From NCBI RefSeq assembly GCF_023343835.1, contig NC_064447.1:806001-870000 (forward strand): a DNA stretch of 64,000 nucleotides. Reading direction: 5' to 3'. The notes below the pieces were generated by a model. That model saw nothing but the letters and a program-made list of their open reading frames with translations. It was not told the origin of the DNA and ran no database searches. The first letter of the stretch is position 1. Every line of letters starts with the position of its first letter. The DNA comes from Lagopus muta (taxonomy: Eukaryota > Chordata > Aves > Galliformes > Phasianidae). A program made the translations under genes and the position numbers. Positions 35,401 to 45,980 of the stretch are shown in pieces.

Positions 35401-38400
35401 CTCCTCTTTCTTCTCTCAGGGTGAAACAGTGGTTATTAAAAGTTTTTTGTAGACTCAGTTGAAAACATCAGCCACAGTGTTTAATCACTCACAGGGCTGA
35501 TTGCAGAGCAGCAGTCAGGATAGCCTTGTAGCCAAACCAGATAAAGTTGAGTTCTTCAGTATTATGTAAGCCTTCCTTGAGAACCAAAAGCCTTTTATCA
35601 TAGCATCTGATCATAGTCACAGATCATTCGGAATCTAGCTGGACACTTATTTACCTCCACTGAACATCACTCTCCTTTGTACTTAACATGGAGGGAGAAA
35701 TTCTGTGAAAAATAAAAGATAAATATCCTTAGGCATTCTGTGTTGAAAGGTGATAGCGTGGAGTCAACAGAACTAACTTGGTTATTTTCCTAGAGTAGTA
35801 ACCTGTGGTTTGGCTGATGTCTCCAATCCACAGGGTGAGAAAAGCCCACTCCAAATGACCAGTTTTTCTTCTGAATCCAATTACACAACACATTCCAAGG
35901 CTGTTTTGGGAAGTTCAGGGGTAAAACAGACACTGGAAATGTTAATCGGGAGGAAATGAATGGAAACAAGAGAATGTTTCAAATCTTAAATTCCTACAAA
36001 CTTTCTAAAGAGCCCTAATTGCTGACACCAGATTTTTTAATGGAAGCCTCCTGTCCTTTCCTTTAATTGTGCTGTGACTTGGGCTTAAATCAAGTCTTTC
36101 ATGCTGTGTGAGCCGTTTATGTTTCCCCTCTGCTTTATCAGGTACTGGATGAACTTGACTCCCTCAGATATAATGTGGAATACCTCTGATACTGGCTGGG
36201 TAAAGGCAGCTTGGAGCAGCATTTTTGCACCATGGATCAGTGGATCTTGTGTTTTTGTTCACAATATGCCACAGTTTAAACCAACAGTCATTGCAGAAGT
36301 AAGCATAACATTTCATGCTGTGAGCTTTATTTCCAGCTAGCATAAATGAAACAAACAAACTGGATTCCAGAGCATACCTACACAGCGTTCTTCAGCAGCA
36401 GGCATGGTGCTTCCCACATCTGACAAGTTACCCCTCCTTATGGTGCACAGTAAAAAAGAGGAGCAAGCGTTTGCCTTCCTGGTTAGGCTATAGGGTAGAG
36501 ATGTGCTGAAAGATGCAGGACAGAATTAACACAAGATCGCTGCTGTCCTGTCCCATGCTTAGCCTAAAGTGAAATTTGAATATGGATTTCTGGGCACTCT
36601 GGGAGGAAGGTGGGCATTGGTCAGTAATCAGAGTAGAGTATGGGCCTGAACTGGGTTTGTGCTATTTAGAACTTTCTCCGCAACATCATCCTCTTGTAGG
36701 AGAGGAGATCCAGACTGCCCCAAGAATAAACTTGGAAAAGCTTCATCTCAGTTCACTACTGTCACTTAACTCTGGGTCTAGGACAATCACCTTGGGAAGC
36801 AGAAAATGATCCTACATGGAACTACCAGATGCACTCAGTGGTCATTCATATATGAATGATTTTTGTTGGACAGAAAGCATTGTATTTTTTCTCTAACATC
36901 AGCCCTGACTGATACAACCACTCTATGCTCAGAGTATTTTATTCATTCATAATTTGTTCCATGTTAAACATATCACATGTTTATGGGTTTCATTTTGCAA
37001 ACATTTTAGCACAGAAGTCATACAATCATAGAATCACCAAGGTTGGAAAAAACCTCCAAGATCATCCAGTCCAACCATCCACCTGCCACTAATATTTCCC
37101 ACTAAACCATGTCCCTGAGTACCGCATCTCCACCTCCAGGGACAGTGACTTCAACACCTCCTTGGGCAGCCCATTCCAGCACCTGACCACTCTTTTGGAG
37201 AAGAAATTTTTCTTAATATCCAACTCAAATCTCCCCTGGTACAGCTTGAGGCCATTCCCTCTAGTCATGTTAACATCTGATGATATATACTAAGTCAGAG
37301 CCACCATTACCTTTTCTTTTCAATAAAATCACCTCCTTTTTTCTTTTTTTCCTAGACTCTCTCAAGATACCCTATCACTATTTTCTGCACTGCCCCCACT
37401 GCCTACCGCATGCTTATCCAACATGATGTGAGCAGGTACTGCACATCTGTGTGTTGCAGGGGTAGCAGGGGCTGGGATATAATGCTATGACAGCACTGGC
37501 CGTTTAGTTACTTATGCTAGGTTTGTTTTTTTTTTCAGTTAAAGAAAAGCTAACTAAAGGAAAGCCTTGCTCTCAGAAGAGAGGGCTATATTCCAAAAAA
37601 GAATAAGTATTCACACCTTGATCCATTCAGGCTTCAGAAAGGGAATCTCTGAAAAAAGAGCGCATAGGAAATTAGATTAAAATTATTAGATACAAATTAG
37701 GCATATTTTTTTAAGGTGTCAAACCAAACTTATGGCTCACAGTTAAATTTAAGTCAAGGAGGATTTCAGACAGCACCGGATCAAGGAGCTGCTGGAGTAC
37801 AATGAAGTCACTGCTGTATCCTTGAGGACATAAAGATTTAGAGGACTTTGACATGCTGACAGTTATTTGGCAGCTGTTCCCACTGGTCTGTTGCACTGTA
37901 AAATATTTAAGCTTATGAGTAGTCAGTGTGGTTTGTAAGGAGATTTCATACTCCTTGTCTTATTTTGCCAGGACACAGCCATCTAATTCAGCTTTCCAAC
38001 AACACCGACGTGTTTGTTCAGATAATTCTTTTCTTGTTCTACTCCTGAGGAAATGTTTTTGTTTACTCTTCTTCCAAGAAAATTTTCAAACACTTTTTTT
38101 TGTCCTTACCCAGCTCCTACAGACACAGAGATAAATCCCCTCAGTGGTAACATGAGCAATCTGGAGTCCAATCAAGGATAGTGTGACAGAAGTATTGTAG
38201 TCATTTCCAAAGTAGCTTGTGAAGTGTTAGGCATACTTCCTTTGAAAGTTGAGGCACATTCCCCAGGTCAGATCATTCAACTGCTATTTTCAAAAATTAA
38301 GAAAACTCTTTTATTTGCTATTCTTCTGAAGCTACAAATTCATGACTCTGAAACACTGTGTATGTGGAGGAGAACCGCTGAATCCTGAAGTGATGGAGAA

Positions 38401-41400
38401 GTGGAAAATCCAGACAGGACTGGATATCTATGAAGGCTATGGCCAGACTGAAACAGTATGTTTGTATTAATTTCTGCAGTATGCCATCCCAAAGGTAACA
38501 ACACCCAAGGCACAGTGTGCTTTGATTAATCAGTGGAAAAGTGAGAATCGTTTAAATGAACTTTTTTAAAAAGAAACTCCCTGCAAAATAACTTGTAGTA
38601 GATCCCTTCATCGTCTTTGCTTCAGAAGGGAAAACAACAATTAATTTGCTCTGAGTATCAGTTTGGCTCATCTGAGCTTCTGATGGAAAGTATTAAATCA
38701 GTTCACATTCCTGCTGACTCTGTAGGCAAACATAACAAAGATATTAAGAATCAGATTTCAGGCATTCTCTCTACTTACCCTCAAGATGGTCCCAAATTAA
38801 TTGTCCCATTATTGAAATAAGATATGCGATGTCTCTGCTGCTTTGTCTCTGCTGGATTGCAAATTCAAGTGTTTACAGAATAATCCACTGGCTCAGTCTG
38901 GGCAAAAACAACCTCATTCCACACAGTTGACCCTTCGCTGATGTGATGGAGAACCATGGTGCTTTGGTCCTCATTCAGTCCTGGTCATGACAAAGTCATG
39001 AAGAGGCAACATGCCTAAGGCAAGGCCATAATAAAACCTACAAAATGCTGCAGAAATATGAATATGTATACATATGTGTGTATATTTATTTATCTATTAT
39101 GCAGGTAACAATATGTGCCAATATGAAAGGAATGAAAATTAAACCTGGCTCTTTGGGAAAAGCTGTTCCACCTTATAATGTGCAGGTATGTTGATACACT
39201 GTGTCTGAGCTCAGCTGTGGTTGCGGGCACATGTGTTAGAATGCTGAGTCCCTGCGTGTTGTTCACTGTTACATCACAGATATCTCATTAAGTTAATCAG
39301 TGCTGTAATGACACGTCCCTTTGGGCACTGGTAGTTGGGCAGTGGAATAGATCCCCCCAGGGCAGCGGTCATGGCCCAAGGATGCCTGAGTTCAAGAAGC
39401 ATTTGGACAACACTCTCAGATCATGTGAGCCAAGAGTTGGACTTGATGATCCTTGGAGGTCTCCTACAACTCAGGTTATTCTGTAATTCTGTTCTTCCTG
39501 TAGATCATAGATGACCATGGGGCTGTTCTGCCTAAAGGAGAAGAAGGCAACATTGCTATCCAAGTTCAACCGTCACGACCCTTCTGTATGTTCACTGAGT
39601 ACTTGGTAAGCTTGAGTTCTTCTGCTTGCCTGTGCCTGCTGAGAAGCTCAAGAGAGACCCAGGGCAAACTTACTGAGGAGCAGAATTTCATCCAGAATCT
39701 TCACAGGGCCTCTCTACATGGCTTGAGAGCTTTGAGCCTGATCAGTACATCTGATCAAGAACAGACTGGCAGTGTATAACTGCAAGTTGCAGCATGAAGC
39801 AGAAGTAGCTTGTTCCACACCTGTACCTGACCATAGTAGATTTTCTTTGCTGCATTTGGACCATCACATTGAATAAGCCTTGAGGAACCTAGCTATATGT
39901 TTCAACCTCTTCTGAACTCACATAATATTTGGGTATTTGTAGCATCCCCTAATAAAAACTCCCAGAAATTAATTATGGATTAAAAACACTCAAGTTTTCA
40001 GTTGTCAAACTTTTTTTTTCTTCTTGTATAACGTTCATCCAATAGATCAGTATAGTTAATGATGTTTTTGCTGTAGGTCACCTCGTTTTGCTTTTGTCTT
40101 GAAAGATAGAGGTAAAAAGTTTCTATTGACAGGTCATTGCGGAGCCCCCCTGCAAGAAAAAAACAAGAAAACATTTATCTGAAGAGAGTGGATTACACAT
40201 TTTAGCAAAATACTGTGATAAATGAGCATTTTGTTGGAACATGAATCCATGGACAAACAAATATTCTTTTCTGCTTCTCACATACTTCCAATGAAAGACT
40301 GCTAATTAATGTGACTCTTTTAAACCTAACTCATAAAATAGTATTAAAATACTGCTATGAGAATTGCTTAAGAAATAGTCCTGATCACATTCTTTGTTTT
40401 ACTATTGATTGTTGTCAGGATAATCCAGAGAAAACTGCTGCCTGCATGACTGGAAACTTCTATGTCACTGGGGACAGAGGGATTATGGATGAAGAAGGAT
40501 ACGTCTGGTTTGTTGGAAGATCTGATGATATAATTAATTCTGCTGGGTAAGTCGTCTGCTTTTAGATTCCATTGTTTACCTGTTAATGATCTGTTTTTAT
40601 TTAAAAAATCGATCTGAAAAAACCAGTGCAATGGCAGGTTGGCTGTGGCTTTTGTATCTGGACTTTTCTCCTAGGTACCGTATTGGTCCATTTGAAGTCG
40701 AAAGTGCATTAATACAACACCCAGCAGTCTCAGAGTCAGCTGTTGTCAGCAGTCCTGATCCAATTCGAGGGGAGGTAAAGACATGGAAAGGAATGTATTT
40801 GATACTAAGCATCAAGTTCTCTGCATATAGTGGACTTCTTTTGGGAAGATTTTGAAATTAAAATGGATTAAAAATTAAAAACTGTGCCTTAATAGATTGT
40901 GATTTTCAGCATTTCCCTGGTAGCAAGGTTTCATTTGGAAAAACAGATTTATTGTGGCATTTTTTTGTCTAAGAAATAGCGTTTGAGATGTAATAAACAG
41001 CCAAGAACAGGCGAGATTAAAGAAAAAAACTCACATTTTTGTATTTTGGTGTTCAGTTTTAGCAATCCCTTAATTACACATCTAGAAGTTAACAGAGTCC
41101 TTTCACTTTTGTGGCACAGGTAGTCAAAGCCTTCGTTGTTTTGTCTCCTGCTTTTGCATCACACAACCCAGAAAAACTAACTCATGATCTTCAGCAACAT
41201 GTCAAAAAGGTGACTGCTCCTTACAAGTACCCCAGAAAGGTAAGTACGCCATAAAGAGCCAGGTCTTCTAATTACATCAGACACTGCACTGGTTTTGTCC
41301 TGCCCCGTTTCTTTTCCACTACTTTTTGACAAAATCTTCCAGTATAAAAATATTTTAGAGAATGCGTTGCAGCTGAAGCCTTGGATTTGCTGTTCTTCTG

Positions 41401-41917
41401 TGGAGTGGGGGGAAGAAAAAGAAAGAGGAAATGGTAATATCAGAGCCCAGCTCCTGAAATAGCAGGGTTTTCACAGAAACTCAAATGGACAAAGCATTCT
41501 GTCCTTATCAGTTCTTTCCCTGAGCTGTGTTCAGATGCAGTCATAACAAAGCAGAAATTTCTGCTGGCATCACGTCTAGAGAACACTCACGACTCTCCTT
41601 CCTAATAGTTGAAGCAGACTCTTCTCCAGGATCATTTTACTTGCCCTCGCAAGCAAATACAGCCAGTGCAGAGCAAGTAAGACATGCGGCAAAGAATTTC
41701 ACCATCCCAGCTCCAAGCTGTGCAGCTTTGCATCCTGTTACCCTCACCATAATGTTAGAGTGTCTTTCCTTGCATCTCCAAGATTAATCACAATGTGTTT
41801 GGCTAAAAGCGAGCATTTTTTGTCACTCAGGTGGAGTTTGTTCAGTCTCTGCCAAAGACAGCTACAGGGAAAATCCAGAGAAAGGTTCTAAGAAACAAAG
41901 AGTGGGGAAAAGCATAA
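32219..41917 (+). CDS. ACSM5: ACSM5-like medium-chain acyl-CoA synthetase (13 coding exons, intact)
   Basis: Mitochondrial matrix ATP-dependent acid-CoA ligase; it converts a medium-chain fatty or aromatic acid, ATP and CoA to acyl-CoA, AMP and PPi. Exons: 32219-32419, 32668-32878, 33883-34090, 34952-35095, 36142-36298, 37356-37435, 38332-38455, 39105-39185, 39504-39605, 40419-40546, 40675-40774, 41120-41239 and 41831-41917. They give 580 aa, the normal family length. An Arg-rich N-terminus ([18 protein letters not shown]) suits a mitochondrial presequence. ANL-superfamily motifs: [11 protein letters not shown] (228-238), SDTGW (270-274), YGQTET (370-375), TGDRG (453-457), [10 protein letters not shown] (from 479) and the catalytic Lys of TGKIQR (K566). 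[16 protein letters not shown] and the AFVV and YKYPRK blocks resemble human ACSM5 more than ACSM2/3. No stop or frameshift was seen. Paralogue assignment rests on recalled motifs plus its position next to PDILT. Confidence 0.93.
32668..32878 (+). CDS. ACSM5: ACSM5 coding exon 2
   Basis: Residues 68-137, including [28 protein letters not shown] and [16 protein letters not shown]. Donor GTGAGT after GCAG; ends in phase 1. Confidence 0.93.
32955..33006. repeat. Poly-A then G/A-rich low-complexity tract
   Basis: Fifteen A, G, eight A, then GGGGGAGCGAGGGGAAAGGG, within ACSM5 intron 2. Confidence 0.85.
33883..34090 (+). CDS. ACSM5: ACSM5 coding exon 3
   Basis: Residues 138-206, [20 protein letters not shown] through [14 protein letters not shown] to LRELC. 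Acceptor TTTTTCCAG, donor GTGAGT. Its first 90 nt are unusually similar to exon 3 of the downstream paralogue. Confidence 0.93.
34952..35095 (+). CDS. ACSM5: ACSM5 coding exon 4 (ATP-binding P-loop motif)
   Basis: Carries [20 protein letters not shown], the AMP-binding signature (35010-35045 for [12 protein letters not shown]). Acceptor TTCTGAAG, donor GTATTG; ends in phase 2. Confidence 0.93.
35145..35330 (-). mobile_element. CR1 LINE fragment, minus orientation
   Basis: 'gctggaagggacttttggagatcacctagttcaac' through 'ttgaatatctccagagaaggagactccatcacctctccaggcagcttgttccagggctctgtcaccc'. Within ACSM5 intron 4. Confidence 0.9.
36142..36298 (+). CDS. ACSM5: ACSM5 coding exon 5
   Basis: Residues 255-307: [20 protein letters not shown], then the substrate-pocket side [19 protein letters not shown]. 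Acceptor TTATCAG, donor GTAAGC. Confidence 0.93.
37019..37275 (-). mobile_element. CR1 LINE fragment, minus orientation
   Basis: 'caatcatagaatcaccaaggttggaaaaaacctccaagatcatccagtccaaccatc' through 'ttgggcagcccattccagcacctgaccactctt' to 'gaggccattccctctagtc'. Within ACSM5 intron 5. Confidence 0.93.
37356..37435 (+). CDS. ACSM5: ACSM5 coding exon 6
   Basis: 80 nt encoding [20 protein letters not shown] then IQHDVS, the acyl-pocket strand. Acceptor TTCCTAG, donor GTACTG. Confidence 0.93.
38332..38455 (+). CDS. ACSM5: ACSM5 coding exon 7 (YGQTET motif)
   Basis: [20 protein letters not shown] to [14 protein letters not shown], the adenine/adenylate-binding A5 motif. Acceptor TTCTGAAG, donor GTATGT. 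Confidence 0.93.
39105..39185 (+). CDS. ACSM5: ACSM5 coding exon 8
   Basis: 27 codons: [20 protein letters not shown] then VPPYNVQ. Acceptor TATGCAG, donor GTATGT. Confidence 0.93.
39345..39491 (+). mobile_element. CR1 LINE 3' end abutting a splice acceptor
   Basis: 'gttcaagaagcatttggacaacactctcagatcatgtg' then 'gttggacttgatgatccttggaggtctcctacaactcaggttattctgtaattctgt', the 3' end of a CR1 subfamily. It stops about 12 nt before ACSM5 exon 9. Confidence 0.88.
39504..39605 (+). CDS. ACSM5: ACSM5 coding exon 9
   Basis: 34 codons: [20 protein letters not shown] through [12 protein letters not shown]. Acceptor TTCCTGTAG, donor GTAAGC. Confidence 0.93.
40419..40546 (+). CDS. ACSM5: ACSM5 coding exon 10 (TGD and hinge)
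   Basis: [20 protein letters not shown] then [21 protein letters not shown]455 of TGD is the ATP-ribose-binding position. Acceptor TTGTCAG, donor GTAAGT; ends in phase 2. Confidence 0.93.
40675..40774 (+). CDS. ACSM5: ACSM5 coding exon 11
   Basis: [20 protein letters not shown] then [14 protein letters not shown], the start of the mobile C-terminal domain. Acceptor CTCCTAG, donor GTAAAG. Confidence 0.93.
41120..41239 (+). CDS. ACSM5: ACSM5 coding exon 12
   Basis: [20 protein letters not shown] through [13 protein letters not shown]. Acceptor GGCACAG, donor GTAAGT. Confidence 0.93.
41831..41917 (+). CDS. ACSM5: ACSM5 coding exon 13 with stop
   Basis: [20 protein letters not shown] then RNKEWGKA and TAA. 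Contains the catalytic lysine K566. Acceptor TCACTCAG. Confidence 0.93.
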   Translation: MEFVQSLPKTATGKIQRKVLRNKEWGKA

Positions 41918-44900
41918 CATTATCTGAAAATGGAGGAGAGAAAATTTCCATCATCCATGTCAGCCAAGGCACAGTGTTTGGACTTGGCACGTTATCATGA
42001 ACCAGAGCACCAAGAGAATGTATGGAAGAACAAGCTGCGGGAGGCAAAAATGGAGGCACCACTCATATAACTTGGGGATGTGTGATATGAGAACCACTTC
42101 TACCATCAACCCACAATTATTCAGATGGGAAAAGGCACAAATAATTAAAAATGTGGTATGAGAGAGAAGAGAGTGATCCAAGACTGCATGGAAGTTTAAT
42201 TTTTTTTACTGCAATTAATATAAACATCAGATTCCTTTAAAAAAATAAAGGACCACAGCAATTTTGACAATTACAAATAAATGAGAAATTAATAAAAATA
42301 ATCTCTGCCCTGTAATGAGTACAAGCAGTGATGGAATGATATTCACTCTTTAAATATTCTCCTTATTCCCAAACTCTTTCTGTTTGGAAGGAGAAGGACA
42401 TATTGTGTGATTACCTCTCACTCTGATGAACCTATGATCTTCCCAAATGGTTAGAATCGAAGAAAAGAATATACAAAGTTCTTTAGGCTAAGGTGCAAAT
42501 TGATTGACAATGGTGTAAATGATTACAAGGAGAAAGGTTACTCTAGAAATTATTACACTGCCTGGTCAGTTTTGTTCTATGTTCTGCTCTGATTACTTTG
42601 AAAAAAGCAATTGGTAAAGGGCCATCACTCCAAGTGCTTCTTAATTAGCACGTCTGAGCTGCACATCTCCAGCCAGTCTTCCCAAAGTGCCTTTGGGAAG
42701 CGTGTCTTGCAAGCTGAATGAACCAGTGAAGAGGATCGACTGCAGGCAGCTCAACCCATCCACGCTGCCCAGAGCAAACAGGTTGGTGAAACGTGTTGTT
42801 TGAGTTCTAACGACGCGACACCAAGGAGAAGCAATTGGTACTAATCAGGAAAAATGATTTCTGATTCCAGTAGCAATTCAAAATACTTTCTCATTACTGT
42901 ATCCTTCTGTCAATTTTCTTCTTTCATTTTCAAAACTTAATGTAAATTCTGTCAGACCACCAGGGAATCCTCCAATTAAAGTCTCTTTCACTTTGTCAGC
43001 TTTGAATAGTCTGTCCAAACTTGAACAGTGCTCCTGAATGTCTGTAGTCTCCTCTCTAACCACTGTGTATTTTGCTCTTACAATGCTCTTAAATCTACAG
43101 ATTTTAGCTAAATCACAGAATTAGAGCACACTATGATATTAGAGCTTACTGTGATATTAAAAAGAATAATCTAAATTATTAGGCGTTTGTGTTACAGGGC
43201 TGAAAGTAGATCCATTGGTTTTCAGCATTAATGATAGTGGTCATATCTCAAAGAGAAGTTACATTTAATGCAAAGCTTGCTATTTTTCACTGAAAGTGGT
43301 TTTCTTAAGTAAGAAAAACAAAAACATATTTCTTAGAATATTATGTTAAAAAATCTTTAATATCCTTTTGTTAAGTAGAATTTAGGAAATATTTAAAAGG
43401 CCATATTTCACAAGTAAAACCTCTTTAGATTTTTAGAATAGATCACATCCCTGTTAATAGGATTTTGACTTTAAATGCAATTACCACCTAGATTCTAAGT
43501 TTCTCCTCTATAATCCTAATTCTGAAGAGGATAGCATGGCTCTTCTGTTGCTTGTCATGATCCCTCTGGGGTACATATGTAGTTATCAGAATGCACGTAC
43601 TGGATTTTAATCGGATTTGCTTTCCATTCCCTTTCAAGCACCCATTTGGGAACCTGATTGTCTCTGTCAAGGGGAAACATCCTCTTACTGCTGTGAACCT
43701 GATTTTATTCATTTTTAATGGATGTATTAGTTGAGTTGAGCACTGTTTTAACAACTGATGCTGGAAAAGGGCATGCAAGGACACAGAATCATATATCATC
43801 ATCTCAAGTTATGGCAAATAAATGTATGCATTCTGATACACTGCCAAAACACAATCCTGTTTACAGAGAAAAATATGTAATTCTATCAAGCAGAGTTGCT
43901 GTGCTCATTGTATCTGCTGCAGTTTCCATGAACATAAATTGGAGGCATTACTTTTGGCCAAGACAATTCTTCCTCATTCAATGCGGCCCTGGCAAGCCCA
44001 AAGATTGGACATGCATGCCCTCTTGGATTATTTCTCTGATAGCACTGGGGTGAGGCAGACCTGCAGCTGAAGGTGGACCAGTCAGGGGAATGCCTGCAGC
44101 CCCATCTCAGCCCTTCCTGCCAGTCACTGATGCCAAGACCATGTTTCTCTTTGACCACTCTCGCCTCTTTGCTTATTACTCTGGGTTAAAGGCAATGGGT
44201 TAAATGCACCAGGTTAAAAATTTTCCTGCATTTTTCGTTCACTCAGCAAGTTAGAAGTGAACAACTGGTAATTCTTTTCAAGACCACTGGTATTACCATC
44301 TCCCAGCAATGATAATGAACGACATTACTGGTCACTGAATGTTTTTATGTGGCAACGGTGCATAACACTCCATCGGGCATTGTGTAAATGCATGACAGTT
44401 TCCTGTACTGCCTACCCAGTAACACATTTGTGTTTATTTTGAATACCGTCATGAGATTCTTTGCTTCACCAAAGATCACAATCATAACAAGATGTTGAAG
44501 CATTCTGCATCCAGCCCACAGAGTTTCTTGAGCTGTCGTATCTCACTGAAAAGATTAAGTTATGCAAGCTGTAGGTATCTGAGTTCACCCTCCTGACAGG
44601 AAGATCAAATGTGATTGTTACCAGCTCCTGCTAATAAAAAAAAGGAAAGAATTCTGCTGTTAAAATATTTATTTTGTCATGAGGAATAATGTTTTTTTTT
44701 AATGAAAATCGTGGTCAGTACTTCAGAGGCTATGGTTGTAGATATGGGACAATATAAACTGAATACAAAACTAACTTAAAAACATGGGACAAAGGGCAAA
44801 ACTCACTATTTTTGCAGCTTCACACAGGTCACACATTTCATGTGGACCAGAAATTAATCAAAAGCTTTCTTGTTATTTTTTCCAAGCTGGTTGATGGCTT

Positions 44901-45715
44901 CATTCTTTGTAAGAATAGGAAAGAAAATGACTTGAATATCAGCAATCACTCACCTAAGCTTGTAACACGACTAGTAATTTATATTTAGCAGCTGAAAATC
45001 AATAGAAAGGAACAGATTTCAGAATCATCATAGACTGCCTTGTCCCCTGCTATTTCTGCAGACTCTTCCAGAGGCAAACCAGGTTTTTTTCCATGTTGGA
45101 TAGTGTTCATGTATGCTCAACAGGCACCTCTAAACAGCATTCCATCATTGTTTGGCAAGATTCTGAAGCAATCTTCTAGGTTACTGAAAGTAATGGTAAA
45201 AAATTTTAAAAAAAATTAAAAAGAAAAAAGAATAGCAATAAAATTGAAGCAATTCATTAGACTGCAGATCATTTATGATTCTAGTGTTGAGAACAGATAG
45301 AAGAGGGAGGACGTTTACAGTGACCAAATGGAAACTGGAAACATCCCTCAGTTCCATGTGAAACAAGAAGAATCTCAGAAAATCAAATACCAAGTGCTCT
45401 GGTGTAAGAACAAAGATCCTTCCATCATGTCGGTGATGTTAGCAGCCTTGAAGAACTAATCTATAATCTGTATGGATCAGCCAAGCTACAGACAATATGA
45501 TCATGTCAGTAGTTTAAGATCATGTAAGTAGTTTAAGAAGCTGTTGGTACAAAATACATGAAAGCATGCTGGGGAACTTTGCATTTAAACATCAGTTTTA
45601 CTGTGAATAGTCTAAGTGAATTCAACTAATAATTAATCAATTTATAATAGAATTATCTTTCTTTGTCTGGTTAATTTCAAGATAGTGTTTCTCTTTTTCA
45701 TTATTTTTGTTACAG
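41918..45715. other. ACSM5 3'UTR and inter-paralogue interval
   Basis: Contains the ACSM5 3' end and must contain the promoter and first noncoding exon of the second ACSM gene, since that gene's coding exon 1 starts at a splice acceptor. No CR1, CpG island or other recognisable gene was seen; short open frames here are not exon-like. Confidence 0.55.
42244..42249 (+). promoter_or_regulatory. Candidate poly(A) signal for ACSM5
   Basis: AATAAA about 330 nt after the stop codon, the first canonical hexamer seen downstream. Confidence 0.55.
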
Positions 45716-45980
45716 AAAAACAATAGCAATGATGCCATTAACTTTCTTACGCAGTCTACAGCATCTCCATTTATATCCTACCATGAAGATTTGTAAATTA
45801 CGGACTCTAAAATCGTTGTGGACTCTGAAACCTCCTTGTAGGACTTTCCATAGGCATCCCAGGCTGCTTGTCTCTGATGTGCACTCTCAGTACGAATCTG
45901 TCAGGCGTGGTGAACAGGAATTACCAAAGTACTTTAACTTTGCAAGTGATGTAGTGGACAAATGGGCTGAGATTGAAAAG
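45716..45980 (+). CDS. Second ACSM coding exon 1 with 5'-UTR part
   Basis: Acceptor TTGTTACAG ends at 45715; the ATG at 45729 gives 84 codons. A basic leader contains [15 protein letters not shown], then [20 protein letters not shown]. Donor GTAGGT. Confidence 0.88.
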
